Positions 26,144 to 35,861 are shown, counted from the first letter of the stretch. The stretch is 64,000 nt of DNA from CAVOGJ01 sp963700865 (GCA_963700865.1 CAVOZC010000001.1:496001-560000); one strand, 5' to 3'. The notes: generated from the letters alone by a model not told the origin. A program made the numbers and translations.

Positions 26144-28448
26144 GTTGCGATAAGCCAACAGGCAACCATCCGTCCGGTTGGAACTCGCGGCTGATCGCGA
26201 GGGCCCAGGAAAGTCTGGCTGCACACGATGCCGCAGACACCGGCGAGCAAGTCTTTGCCGATACCGACCAGTGGCAGTCGTTTTCCAGGATAGTTTCGGA
26301 GGTTTGGGAGTCGATCATCCCAGCGGATTCACTGGCAAGTGACGGGCCTCCCAAAACGATCAAGGCGTCGATTGAATCGTTATCCGGAAAGCGATTGGGA
26401 CCCTATGAGATTATCGAAGCGGTTGGCCATGGCGGCTTTGGCATCGTTTTCCGGGCACGGGATCGACGACTGCAGCGGGATGTTGCACTGAAGATTCCTC
26501 GCCCGGAATGGGTGACTCACGCAGACACCGTGAAGCGGTTCCTCGAAGAGGCGCGGCTGGCCGCCGTGCTGCGGCACCCGGGGATCGTACAGGTCTTTGA
26601 AGCGCGGCAAGTCGGGCCGGTCGTTTACATCGCGAGCGAGTTCTGCGAGGGGCCAAGCCTTACGCGACTGGCTCAACTCCCATCCGTCTCTCGGACCGCG
26701 AGACGCCGCCACGCTGATCGCGGACGTTGCGGACGCTGTTGGATTTGCCCATTCGCAGGGTGTCGTGCACCAAGACTTGAAGACGGCCAATGTCCTGCTC
26801 GACCATCGCGGCGGCGACACCTCCGAATCATTTGCACCGCGGATCACCGACTTTGGACTCTCGTTCCGGGTCGAGGAACCGCTGGACTCCCATGGGCGAC
26901 TTGTCGGCGGCACACCCGCCTACATGGCGCCGGAACAGCGGGATGGTCGAATCGAGTCCATCGGCCCCGCGACCGATGTGTACGCCTTGGGGATTGTGCT
27001 GCGGCAGCTGATCGGCCTTTCGCAAGCGGTGCGCGACGGTCGGCCTGCGCCCGTTGATCTTTGTCCGCCTGATCTTTCGGCAATCATCGACTGCTGCTCG
27101 CATGACGAACCGGAGCAGCGGTACCGGAATGGTTGGGATCTTCGTGATGACCTGCGGCGCTTTTTGCTTGGGGATCCTGTGCGGGCGAGACCCCTTTCAG
27201 CCCGCGAATCGATTGCTCGCTGGATTCGACGGCGACCGGTGCTGGCGGGCCTTGCCGCCACGCTGTTCGTGACCGTAATTCTATCGATCTTGGGACTTAC
27301 CAGTCTGCTTGGTCGCGAGCGCCACTTGCGGCAAGTCGCCGATCGGCGGCAGCAGGAAGCGGAAGACAGTTGTCGATACAATGCTGACCAAATTCGTCCA
27401 TCAATCGATGATAACGGACGTGAAACTGACTGACGAGCAGGCGACGCTCCTCGAGCAAGCGGTACGGTTCTATGAGAATCTTTCGGATGAACTCCCGTCC
27501 GATGATCGTCGACGCCACAAGGTGAGCGTCGCTTTGCATCGCCTGAGCGAGATTCATGCCTGGCGAGGCAACAAAGAAAAGGCGATTGAAATTCGCCGAC
27601 GAGGACTCGACATTTTGGAGGATCTTGTCGCCAAATACCCGGACAACTCCGAGTACCGATACGACGACTTCTACAACAGCAATGCCGTCGCCGACCTTTA
27701 TTCTGGGTTAGATCGCCATGACCAGGCTGTGCAATATCGCGAGCGAGCCGGGCGACATATTGGCATTTTGGTAGCTTCGGAGCCGACGAACGCGATCTAT
27801 CGAGATGCGCTGATTACCTATGAAATGGGAAAGCTTGAATTGTGGGGCCACTTGGGACAGCATGATCGCCAGCGGCAATTGATCCCCAAATTGGAAGATC
27901 GGATTCGCCAGGTGCTCGATCACGAGCCTGACAATCTCGATGCCTTGCGCCAGCTAGGAAATGTGCTCAGCTTTCGCTCGGCGTTGGCGTTCCGTGGCAA
28001 CGACTTGCGTGACGCTTTGGCATGTAGCGAAGAACACTTGGAGGTCTGTCGGCGAGTCGCGGCCAGGGAGCCTAAGAACTGGCAATTTCAGGAAAGAGTC
28101 GCCAGCGCGCTGGGGGGGCTCGCACACTTGCATCTTGAGTCGGGGGCCGTTGCGCTGGCGGAAGAAGGCTACCTGGAAGTGTTGGCGATCCTCGAGCCGA
28201 TGGAGGCGCGGGCAGGGCCTGATAACGGCCGGCGGTATAACATCGCGTGGGCTCGAACGTCGCTGGCCCAAATCTACGCCCGCACGGATCGACTCGCGGA
28301 ATCTCGTGAGTTGTTCGATATCTCCGGTCGAATGTGGCGGGAACTCTGCGATAACCAGCCCGGGAACAAACACTGCCGATTGAGTCTTCTCGAGTGGAAG
28401 CGACTCTGCCCATTCGATGATTTGCTGCTGACGATCCCGGATAAATAA
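26140..28448 (+). CDS. Hanks-type Ser/Thr protein kinase with TM and TPR-like domain (two frameshifts)
   Basis: Reading across two breaks gives about 769 residues. The kinase domain has GHGGFGIVFRARD, VALKIPRP, HQDLKTANVLLD, ITDFGLSF and GTPAYMAPEQ. The usual HRD Arg is Gln, so regulation may differ from RD kinases. After the domain, RRPVLAGLAATLFVTVILSI is a membrane helix, then tetratricopeptide-like repeats (HRLSEIHAWRGNKEKAIEIR and later). Breaks: near 26672, where EFCEGPSL continues as RDWLNSHPSLGPRDA one frame over, and near 27373, where QEAE continues as TVVDTMLTKF. Each is explained by one extra base. It follows and overlaps the deleted sigma gene. Confidence 0.83.
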
Positions 28449-28591
28449 GTTGGCAACTCAGCTCCGTAAGATCCGGCTCATTCGCTATGGGATCACTTGC
28501 TGGTCGAGTCTTCGGTTGTCAACCGTTGAGGTGGTTCTACTGAAATGGCTGCATTTACTTCAGGCCAACATCACGCTCAGCCTCGAATTCC

Positions 28592-29974
28592 TCATTCGCT
28601 GGCGAGACAGTATAAATGGTCCACGGTGCGCAGATAAATCCGGCCGTTGGCAACCGCAGGCGTGCCCCAAGCATGCTGGTCGAGTTCATTCACCGCGACA
28701 AGCTTCAGTTCGTCGCCCGCCGCGATCACGTGGGTATTGCCATCGGCATCCATGGCAAACAGATGCTTGCCGTCACTCCAGGGTGACGCCCAAAACGGCG
28801 ATGCGCCCCGGACCCGTGTTCGATATTCCAACCTCCCCGTTTCCGCATCGACGCACGTCATGATCCCCTGCCGGCGTTCGAAAAAGTAGAGGTTGCCGCC
28901 GCAGTGTGTCGGCGAGGCCATTTGGATGCCTGAGTCGTCCATCCGCCACTCCACGAAGGGGCCGTGCTTCGCGTCGTCAGGTGGAGAAATATCGCCGCTG
29001 CCGCCTGGTGTGATGCAATACAATCGGCCTCCCCCGTCATCGCGGCCGCCGCGGTTGCGAAACTCGTTGCCAACGTAGAGCCGGTCACCAATCGCCACAG
29101 GTGTCGCCGAACTCCGACCCTTGTCCATATCTAAATGCCACAACAATTCGCCTGTCGCAGGGTCATACGATCGATAGACCATTCCGCCCACGATCAATTC
29201 GTTTCTCTTGGAGTTCCGCCAAACCATGGGGCTGCTGTACTGCGAAGATTCTTCGCGCTCTACACGCCACAATTCTTCTCCCGATTTGATGGCCAGGGCT
29301 ACCAGAAAAGATTTCTCTTGATTGTCGACTTGCAAGAAAACCCGGTCTTCAAAGATCGCAGGAGAACTGGCGGTTCCCCAGTCGCCCTGCATTTCATAGA
29401 CGCCCAGATCCCTCTGCCAAAGCTCATTCCCATCCCGATCTAAACAGAAGACGCCATTCATGCCGAAGTAAGCAACGATACGCACTCCGTCGGTAACGGG
29501 CGTTTCGGTCGCATAGGTATTGGTGCTGTGGCGAGGAATGGGCGGCTTTCCCGCTCTGACCGTCTTGCGCCAGGTCTCTTCTCCCGTGTCGGCGTCGAGA
29601 CAGATGACTTGATACTCATAGGTGATGTCGACTAAATCATGGCGGTCTCGACCGTAACCACCGCGATGGACTTCCGGACCGATCGACTCCTGGTCCGCCG
29701 GATCGGCCGGAACGGCGACGGTCATGTAGAGACGCTTGCCCCAAATGATCGGCTGCGACCAGCCCTCACCCTGGAGTGAAATCTTCCAGCGGACGTTCGA
29801 GAGCGAACCGTCCCTGTCGGACCAAGTCAACGGCAGCGGCGAAGCGGAAATGGCGTCCGAGTTTGCTCCTCGAAATTGCGGATAATTTTCGGCGTGGACC
29901 ATCGCCGGCGCCATCCACGGTCCGAGCAAGAGCGAGAGGAAGACAGCGGTACGCAGCCATAAAGTGGATTCCAT
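28592..29974 (-). CDS. Secreted PQQ-binding-like beta-propeller protein
   Basis: About 460 residues from ATG 29974, with signal peptide TAVFLSLLLGPWMAPAMVHA. The mature part starts YPQFRGANSDAIS, the usual opening of planctomycete PQQ-repeat proteins, followed by repeated blades with WSQPIIWGKRLYM, CLDADTGEETWRKTV, CLDRDGNELWQRDL, DPATGELLWHLD and CVDAETGRLEYRTR. These proteins fold as propellers; most of this class have no shown PQQ binding or enzyme activity. It may bind or oxidise an extracellular substrate. No cytochrome or partner gene is adjacent. Confidence 0.88.
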   Translation of the reverse strand: MESTLWLRTAVFLSLLLGPWMAPAMVHAENYPQFRGANSDAISASPLPLTWSDRDGSLSNVRWKISLQGEGWSQPIIWGKRLYMTVAVPADPADQESIGPEVHRGGYGRDRHDLVDITYEYQVICLDADTGEETWRKTVRAGKPPIPRHSTNTYATETPVTDGVRIVAYFGMNGVFCLDRDGNELWQRDLGVYEMQGDWGTASSPAIFEDRVFLQVDNQEKSFLVALAIKSGEELWRVEREESSQYSSPMVWRNSKRNELIVGGMVYRSYDPATGELLWHLDMDKGRSSATPVAIGDRLYVGNEFRNRGGRDDGGGRLYCITPGGSGDISPPDDAKHGPFVEWRMDDSGIQMASPTHCGGNLYFFERRQGIMTCVDAETGRLEYRTRVRGASPFWASPWSDGKHLFAMDADGNTHVIAAGDELKLVAVNELDQHAWGTPAVANGRIYLRTVDHLYCLASE

Positions 29975-30104
29975 CAATTTCAGTCCTATCGATGCGGGGT
30001 ACTCTGCAACTTCCACCGGCTCGAATCGCCGAACGGCGGCGCCGCGGTGAAAGGTAACGAGGGAACGCGGTCGTCCGCCAGAGGATCAATGGTCGGCGTA
30101 CTTG

Positions 30105-30734
30105 TCAGGGCTGTGGTAAGTTCGGGGAGTCCTGCGAAGTCACGTCAAGGCGAATCAGAACTTCATTGTGTCGCAGCAGCGGTGGCGTGAACGGTGGATC
30201 GTAGCCGGCCGTCTCTGCCGATCCATCACCCTGGAGTCCACGCGATTTCATCCAGTCTCGCAGTTTTGCCTCTTGGCGTTTTGCCAGCTTCGAATCGAGC
30301 CTGCCCGCGAAGCGAATCACGGCGAAGCGGCCCCCCTTGCGTGTGCGCAGCGTGACACCTTCCCCCTTCGGAACGGGCGGGCCCTTCGCAACCACATCCT
30401 TCGGCATCACAAAGCCCATCGTCACGTCGGATTCGCCGATCTCTCCTTCCATGAATACCGGCGTGGTCATGGCGATTTTTTGCTCTGCTTCATTGGCTCC
30501 GCTGATGTAGCGGAACAATCGCATGAAACTGCCGTCGCGTCCCTGAGAATCCAATTCGGACGACGTGGCCGCCAAAATCAGGTCCGGATACTCGCGAATT
30601 TGAATCGGTCCGTCAGATTCAATGACCTTGAATTCGGCCGACTCGTACCCCGCCAGAGCCGTCGCGGTCCAGGCGACTGTTGCGATTAATACCAGTCCGA
30701 CGATTCCCGCGATGTAGATCATCTTTCGCTTCAT
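30105..30734 (-). CDS. SOUL-family heme-binding protein
   Basis: About 209 residues. One N-terminal helix (IAGIVGLVLIATVAWTATAL) anchors it in the membrane or acts as signal. The SOUL/HEBP domain follows with FKVIESDGPIQIREYPD, MRLFRYISGANEAEQKIAMT, TTPVFME and FVMPKDVV. Family members bind heme or tetrapyrroles, with roles mostly unproved in bacteria. The C-terminus carries the usual LRHNEVLIRL strand. It is transcribed leftward and is separated from the next gene by the repeat array region. Confidence 0.9.
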   Translation of the reverse strand: MKRKMIYIAGIVGLVLIATVAWTATALAGYESAEFKVIESDGPIQIREYPDLILAATSSELDSQGRDGSFMRLFRYISGANEAEQKIAMTTPVFMEGEIGESDVTMGFVMPKDVVAKGPPVPKGEGVTLRTRKGGRFAVIRFAGRLDSKLAKRQEAKLRDWMKSRGLQGDGSAETAGYDPPFTPPLLRHNEVLIRLDVTSQDSPNLPQP

Positions 30735-31240
30735 CGCTTTTGTTCCCTAGTGTTTTAAACCCGACCGGTATTGTAGCGGCAGGTGACGTAATGCCCATCC
30801 TAGTCGTTGACGCGTGCGAATGGCGTGAACCGCTTGACGGAACCACCGGACTCCATGGCGGCCGGTGAAAAAAACACGCAGCGCCAGTGACGCAAACGGA
30901 GGCTGGCGATCAAACGCGGCGATTTCGAGCCCGGGGGCAACGAAGATGACGGCCTTGGGATGATTTGCCCCATCGCGGCAAGAGGGTTGGGAAACACGGA
31001 GAACGCAGAGGCGGGTGGCCTTGCATTGCGACTCTCGGTCGGCGGTCGCGCAGCGTAGATACCAGTAGCACCGTCAGCGGGCCCGCGGCACGCGGCGGAT
31101 TTCGGCCCAGCCGCTCGTTTCTTTCAGGGTGCCCAAGGTTTTCAACCTGCGGCTGGACCCCCTGCGAGCGAGCTGATCTCACTTCACATACGTACTACGG
31201 CTGGTTGATTTGGCCAAAGTAGACACAGACTTCGCGAACC
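30735..31240. other. Intergenic region left of the repeat array
   Basis: About 500 bases holding the promoter of the SOUL gene and the approach to the array. I see no gene; open frames here are Arg/Ser-rich and do not resemble proteins. Confidence 0.4.
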
Positions 31241-33070
31241 GGTTCGGTGTCCCTGGAGGGCCCGTTTGGCTCGCGGTCTAACGAAGACCGTGGTACCCAG
31301 CGTTGCTCGCCTCGTTGGACCGCGAGCCGGAGAAGCATGCCGGTATTGACGGTTTGGGCTCGGCAGATCAACCGGCATGCTGCGGCGGCATGCGTTTCGC
31401 CAGACATCCGCTCGCCTCGTTGGACCGCGAGCCGGAGAAGCATGCCGGTATTGACGGTTTGGGCTCGGCAGATCAACCGGCATGCTGCGGCGGCGTGCGC
31501 GTTTCGCCAGACATCCGCTCGCCTCGTTGGACCGCGAGCCGGAGAAGCATGCCGGTATTGACGGTTTGGGCTCGGCAGATCAACCGGCATGCTGCGGCGT
31601 GCGCGTTTCGCCAGACATCCGCTCGCCACCAGGAAACGCGCACGAAGTGGTTCGTGGTTCCCGGAGGGCTCTTCTGGCTCGCGGTCTAACGAAGTCCGTG
31701 GTACCCGACCTGGCTCGCCTCGTTGGACCGCGAGCCGGAGAAGCATGCCGGTATTGACGGTTTGGGCTCGGCAGATCAACCGGCATGCTGCGGCGGCGTG
31801 CGCGTTTCGCCAGACATCCGCTCGCCACCAGGAAACGCGCACGCCGCCAGAGCCCTCCGGCTGCGTGCGCACGCAGTGGTTCGTGGTTCCCGGAGGGCTC
31901 TTCTGGCTCGCGGTCTAACGAAGTCCGTGATACCCGACCTGGCTCGCCTCGTTGGACCGCGAGCCGGAGAAGCATGCCGGTATTGACGGTTTGGGCTCGG
32001 CAGATCAACCGGCATGCTGCGGCGGCGTGCGCGTTTCGCCAGACATCCGCTCGCCACCAGGAAACGCGCACGCCGCCAGAGCCCTCCGGCTGCGTGCGCA
32101 CGCAGTGGTTCGTGGTTCCCGGAGGGCTCTTCTGGCTCGCGGTCTAACGAAGACCGTGATACCCGACCTGGCTCGCCTCGTTGGACCGCGAGCCGGAGAA
32201 GCATGCCGGTATTGACGGTTTGGGCTCGGCAGATCAACCGGCATGCTGCGGCGGCGTGCGCAGTTTCGCCAGACATCCGCTCGCCACCAGGAAACGCGCA
32301 CGCCGCCAGAGCCCTCCGGCTGCGTGCGCACGCAGTGGTTCGTGGTTCCCGGAGGGCTCTTCTGGCTCGCGGTCTAACGAAGACCGTGATACCCGACCGG
32401 CCTCGCCTCGTTGGACCGCGAGCCGGAGTAGCATGCCGTTATTGACGGTTTGGGCTCGGCACAATCAACCGGCATGCTGCGGCGGCGTGCGCGTTTCGCC
32501 AGACATCCGCTCGCCACCAGGAAACGCGCACGCCGCCAGAGCCCTCCGGCTGCGTGCGCACGCAGTGGTTCGTGGTTCCCGGAGGGCTCTTCTGGCTCGC
32601 GGTCTAACGAAGTCCGTGATACCCGACCTGGCTCGCCTCGTTGGACCGCGAGCCGGAGAAGCATGCCGGTATTGACGGTTTGGGCTCGGCAGATCAACCG
32701 GCATGCTGCGGCGGCGTGCGCGTTTCGCCAGACATCCGCTCGCCACCAGGAAACGCGCACGCCGCCAGAGCCCTCCGGCTGCGTGCGCACGCAGTGGTTC
32801 GTGGTTCCCGGAGGGCTCTTCTGGCTCGCGGTCTAACGAAGTCCGTGATACCCGACCTGGCTCGCCTCGTTGGACCGCGAGCCGGAGAAGCATGCCGGTA
32901 TTGACGGTTTGGGCTCGGCAGATCAACCGGCATGCTGCGGCGGCGTGCGCGTTTCGCCAGACATCCGCTCGCCACCAGGAAACGCGCACGCCGCCAGAGC
33001 CCTCCGGCTGCGTGCGCACGCAGTGATTCGTGGTTCCCGGAGGGCTCTTCTGGCTCGCGGTCTAACGGAG
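31241..33070. repeat. Tandem array of nested-palindrome units (about nine)
   Basis: Units begin CTCGCCTCGTTGG at about 31306, 31411, 31518, 31714, 31943, 32172, 32402, 32632 and 32861. They are preceded by a partial 3' end from 31241. Six are full (229-230 bp, near-identical), one is 196 bp and two are about 105 bp (3' half missing). Each full unit has an outer pair TCGTTGGACCGCGAGCC and GGCTCGCGGTCTAACGA, and three inner pairs: CATGCCGG with CCGGCATG; GGCGGCGTGCGCGTTTC with GAAACGCGCACGCCGCC; AGAGCCCTCCGG with CCGGAGGGCTCT, which encloses CTGCGTGCGCACGCAG. The design is a cruciform or cloverleaf. It lies 29 bases downstream of csrA. Confidence 0.95.
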
Positions 33071-33099
33071 GCGTTGTGATGGCACTCGAGAACGCTGAT

Positions 33100-33297
33100 T
33101 CACGAAGTGGCGCTGTGCTGCTGGACCGACAGAGACGCGGTCCGTGGCTGCAGGCAGATTTCGCTCCGCAAGACCGGTACTTCGGGCGGCGCCACAATGC
33201 CGATCTTGACTCTGCCTGAGCCCACTTGGGTAACCACGATCTCAATGTCCGTGCCAATGCGAATCGTCTCGCCGTGTTTTCTCGACAGTACCAACAT
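33100..33297 (-). CDS. csrA: CsrA carbon storage/translational regulator
   Basis: 65 residues starting MLVLSRKHGETIRIG, followed by IEIVVTQVGSGRVKIGI and APPEVPVLRSEI. These are the five strands and C-terminal helix start of CsrA, with the RNA-contacting N-terminal LSRK and the C-terminal VPVLRSE present. CsrA dimers bind GGA motifs in hairpin loops of mRNA leaders and repress translation. AAGGAGGATC ends 7 bases before this ATG, which decides the start over an ATG at 33390. The final 15 residues are not conserved. Transcription runs toward the palindrome array, which begins 29 bases after the stop. Confidence 0.95.
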   Translation of the reverse strand: MLVLSRKHGETIRIGTDIEIVVTQVGSGRVKIGIVAPPEVPVLRSEICLQPRTASLSVQQHSATS

Positions 33298-33691
33298 TGC
33301 TTGATCCTCCTTGAATGATCGTGACTCGGAATGTGGCCCCCACCCGGCCTCCCGTTGTCTACCGCAAGCCGTGTGCCACATTAACGACAACGCGTGCTGA
33401 CAGTCGCTAGACTTGAGCCGAATTCAAAAAAATTGGCAGGCGACTCATCCGATAAGGAGCGACATTAGCGGTTGCTGCGCACGTAATCGATCGCCAATGG
33501 GTCTCGCGGCGCGTCAAAACGGACTCTCGGCGAAAGTCGAATCGGGAAGCGAGGAAATTCACGCTGAGCACAGCTACCGCAGGCACATCGTGATGCAGCG
33601 TCATGCAGAAAGGTGCAATTTCGTGCAGTGGAATCACTCACCGCAGGCACTACGCAACGATTCGCGGCGTGGCCGGCCTAGCGTTCTCAAA
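33298..33691. other. Intergenic region upstream of csrA
   Basis: About 390 bases between csrA and the end of amrS. It contains the csrA ribosome binding site (33305-33314 on the minus strand) and presumably its promoter. I see no gene or repeat. Confidence 0.45.
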
Positions 33692-34837
33692 TCAGGACGC
33701 CGCGTCTGAATCGGTGGGACGGATCGTTACGGCACTCATCTGAATGGGCTGTCGCCGCCGTCCCCAGTTTCCGGGAGAGTCATCGAAATGCCCCGGGATC
33801 AACGCACCGCACCAACCGCACTGCTCGCCCCGCAAGTGGTACCCGCTCAGCTCGTACCAATTGCGCTCGATCACGCAGCGACCACAACTGCCGCAATAAG
33901 TGCTTTGATGCTGCCGGTCATCGACGTTTCCCACATAGACGTACTTCAGACCAGCCTCGAGGGCTTGTTGCCTGGCAACGAGGAGTGTCTCGCTGGGCGT
34001 TGGGGGTCGATCGAGAAGCTTGTAATCCGGATGAAACGCCGTGAAGTGAACGGGGACATCCGGGCCAATCTGTTCCACGATCCAGTCGCACATCGCTCGT
34101 ATTTCATCAGGCGTGTCATTGGCCGCGGGAATGAGCAGATTGGTCAATTCGACCCATACCGGCGTCTCGCGTTTCAGCCAGGCGATGGTATCCAGCACCG
34201 GAGCCAGGTGCGACAGGGTGAAATGTTGATAGAAATCTTCGCTGAATCCCTTGAGATCGACGTTGGCCGCATCGATGCACTCGAAGAACGGGCCACGGGC
34301 CACGGGCGTGATGTAGCCGGCGGTCACCGCCACCGTTTTGACGCCGCGTTCCCGACAGGCACGTGCTGTGTCCATCGCATATTCGGCCCAGATGACGGGA
34401 TCGTTGTAGGTAAAGGCAACACTGCGACAGCCCAGTTGCTGGGCGGCGGCAGCGATGCGGTCGGGCGACGCGTGTTGGCTGAGCCGCTCGATTTCTCGCG
34501 CTTTGGAAATGTCATGATTCTGGCAAAACTTGCAGCCGAGATTACAACCGGCGGTACCGAAGGAGAGAACGCTTGTGCCGGGGTAGAAATGATTGAGTGG
34601 TTTCTTTTCGATCGGGTCGATGCAGAAGCCGGTGCTTTTTCCGTAGGTGGTCAGCCACATCTGTCCTCCGCGGTTCTCGCGGACGAAGCAAAATCCACGG
34701 TCCCCCGGTTTGAGCTGGCACTCGCGGGGACAAAGATCACAGACGATCCGGTCGCTGTCGGTGGTATGCCACCAGCCGCCGGGCACCGACCCGTCGGGGG
34801 CAAACATACCCGTGGGCGGATCGATCGTGCGACTCAT
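33692..34837 (-). CDS. amrS: AmmeMemoRadiSam-system radical SAM enzyme
   Basis: About 381 residues. The radical SAM cluster motif is TAGCNLGCKFCQNHDISK (CxxxCxxC). It is preceded by a Cys-rich segment CDLCPRECQLKPGDRGFC, typical of AmrS, and followed by SVAFTYNDPVIWAEY and YVGNVDDRQHQSTYC with a C-terminal CGSCGRC pair. It is related to pyruvate-formate-lyase activases; the AMMECR1 and Memo partners named with it are not in this window. The reaction is unknown. The gene stands alone between two repeat-rich regions. Confidence 0.93.
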   Translation of the reverse strand: MSRTIDPPTGMFAPDGSVPGGWWHTTDSDRIVCDLCPRECQLKPGDRGFCFVRENRGGQMWLTTYGKSTGFCIDPIEKKPLNHFYPGTSVLSFGTAGCNLGCKFCQNHDISKAREIERLSQHASPDRIAAAAQQLGCRSVAFTYNDPVIWAEYAMDTARACRERGVKTVAVTAGYITPVARGPFFECIDAANVDLKGFSEDFYQHFTLSHLAPVLDTIAWLKRETPVWVELTNLLIPAANDTPDEIRAMCDWIVEQIGPDVPVHFTAFHPDYKLLDRPPTPSETLLVARQQALEAGLKYVYVGNVDDRQHQSTYCGSCGRCVIERNWYELSGYHLRGEQCGWCGALIPGHFDDSPGNWGRRRQPIQMSAVTIRPTDSDAAS

Positions 34838-34988
34838 ACTGGACTCCTCGCGGATCGCGCGTCACCCCGGAAGCGGGTGCCGGTCGGCCGCTCGTGCTTT
34901 ATGACCGTGTAATTTTAGACGTTCCGCATCCGGTCGGTGCTTGGATTCGTCCAAAATGAAACCCCAACGTCTAGCGACTTCCGCTACA

Positions 34989-35315
34989 GGCAACCCTCAT
35001 TTCGAGCGGTCACCAGGCGCTCGTGTCCAACGTCTGGCAAGCTTGTCATTACCCACCCTTTTTCCATGTTAAACCGTTAGCCACAGAAGCATGCCGCGAA
35101 CATCGTACCACGCGTCGTTCCGCACCGGCATGCTTCGGCGGCGTACGCGCGTACGCCGCCAGAAATCGCGGCAGCCACTTCCCTCCGATCGCGTTTTTTC
35201 CCGCGATTTCTTCTGGCTGACGGTTAAACGACGCTCGTGAAAGGTGGGTCATGCCAACGTCTGGCGTGTTCGGCGACGGGCAACCCTCATTTCGAGCGGT
35301 CACCAGGCGCTCGTG
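34989..35315 (+). repeat. 37-bp direct repeats flanking a palindromic element
   Basis: An identical 37-base sequence occurs at 34989-35025 and 35279-35315 (begins GGCAACCCTCATTTCGAG and ends AGGCGCTCGTG). A shorter shared piece, CCAACGTCTGGC, follows the first copy and precedes the second. The DNA between them is the large palindromic element at 35049-35252. No gene is present. Confidence 0.85.
35049..35252. repeat. Diverged nested-palindrome element, same architecture as the array unit
   Basis: Outer arms GTTAAACCGTTAGCCACAG (from 35068) and CTGGCTGACGGTTAAAC (to 35229), extended by ACCCACC and GGTGGGT. Then GCATGCCG with CGGCATGC, a perfect 24-base palindrome at 35137-35160 (GGCGGCGTACGC and its complement), and AGAAATCGCGG (35161-35171) with CCGCGATTTCT (35201-35211). 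Pair order matches the 31-33 kb unit, but the arm sequences differ with compensating changes. Confidence 0.85.
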
Positions 35316-35505
35316 CTTTTTCAAGTGTCGCTAAGCGTGGTTGGGACATTGTGCCCCAGTCAACTGCGGCTGGAAGCCACAGCCACGTCCTTGACCATTC
35401 CCAGTTCGCGAAGTCAAGCCGGATCCGAAAGCCACACCGGACGGTTCCGTCGCGCGGCCAGCGAACCCGGCGTGCGACGGCTGGCGACGTGCAGCCTACC
35501 GCGGC

Positions 35506-35787
35506 TCAAAAGTCCTTCTTGACGTTCGGACCACCCTTGTCGGCTTCGGCGGCTGCCGGATCGGCGGACGGGGTCGTGGCGGGCTGGAGGCTTGGGCCGC
35601 TCGTGGCGGGGTCCGCGTATTCGCCGGCCGGCTCGGACGAAGGGGCCATCGTGGTCCCTTCTCCGCCGGAACCGATCGGATCACGGTTCGGGATGGGCAC
35701 GGGTGCCCGATCCTGGGGCACCGATTTTTGGGCTCCGCAACCCGCCAGGCAAACGGTCAACACGCCGATCAGGGCAATTCTCTTCAT
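35506..35787 (-). CDS. Small Pro/Ser-rich lipoprotein
   Basis: About 93 residues from ATG 35787 (KRIALIGVLTVCLAGCG), with lipobox LAGC. The mature part is low-complexity, rich in Pro, Ala, Ser and Gly (PVPIPNRDPIGSGGEG, ATTPSADPAAAEAD), and ends GGPNVKKDF. It is transcribed just after the DUF1559 gene at 35862-36968 with 74 bases between. Such DUF1559-plus-lipoprotein pairs recur in planctomycetes. Function is unknown. Confidence 0.7.
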   Translation of the reverse strand: MKRIALIGVLTVCLAGCGAQKSVPQDRAPVPIPNRDPIGSGGEGTTMAPSSEPAGEYADPATSGPSLQPATTPSADPAAAEADKGGPNVKKDF

Positions 35788-35861
35788 CACGATTCGCTTC
35801 CGATTAATTGTGGCGGTAAATGGGTCATGTGAGGAGCGCGAAGGCCTGCCAGTCGGGATCA

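Noticed and set aside
31241..33070. CRISPR array
   Set aside because: The period is 229 bp with no unique spacers between short repeats, and no cas gene is present.
31241..33070. Integron attC sites (GTCTAAC and GTTGGAC fit the RYYYAAC and GTTRRRY cores)
   Set aside because: No integron integrase or cassette genes are visible, units are near-identical, and the motif pair is explained by the outer stem. An intI search of the genome would be decisive.
31184..33257. Overlapping open frames of 90-225 codons on both strands over the array
   Set aside because: They repeat with the 229-bp period, exist in mirror image on both strands and are Arg/Ser-rich; they are forced by stop-poor GC palindromes and match no domain.
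33298..33390. N-terminal extension of CsrA from an ATG at 33390
   Set aside because: The added 31 residues are unlike CsrA, and a strong AAGGAGGATC precedes the ATG at 33297.
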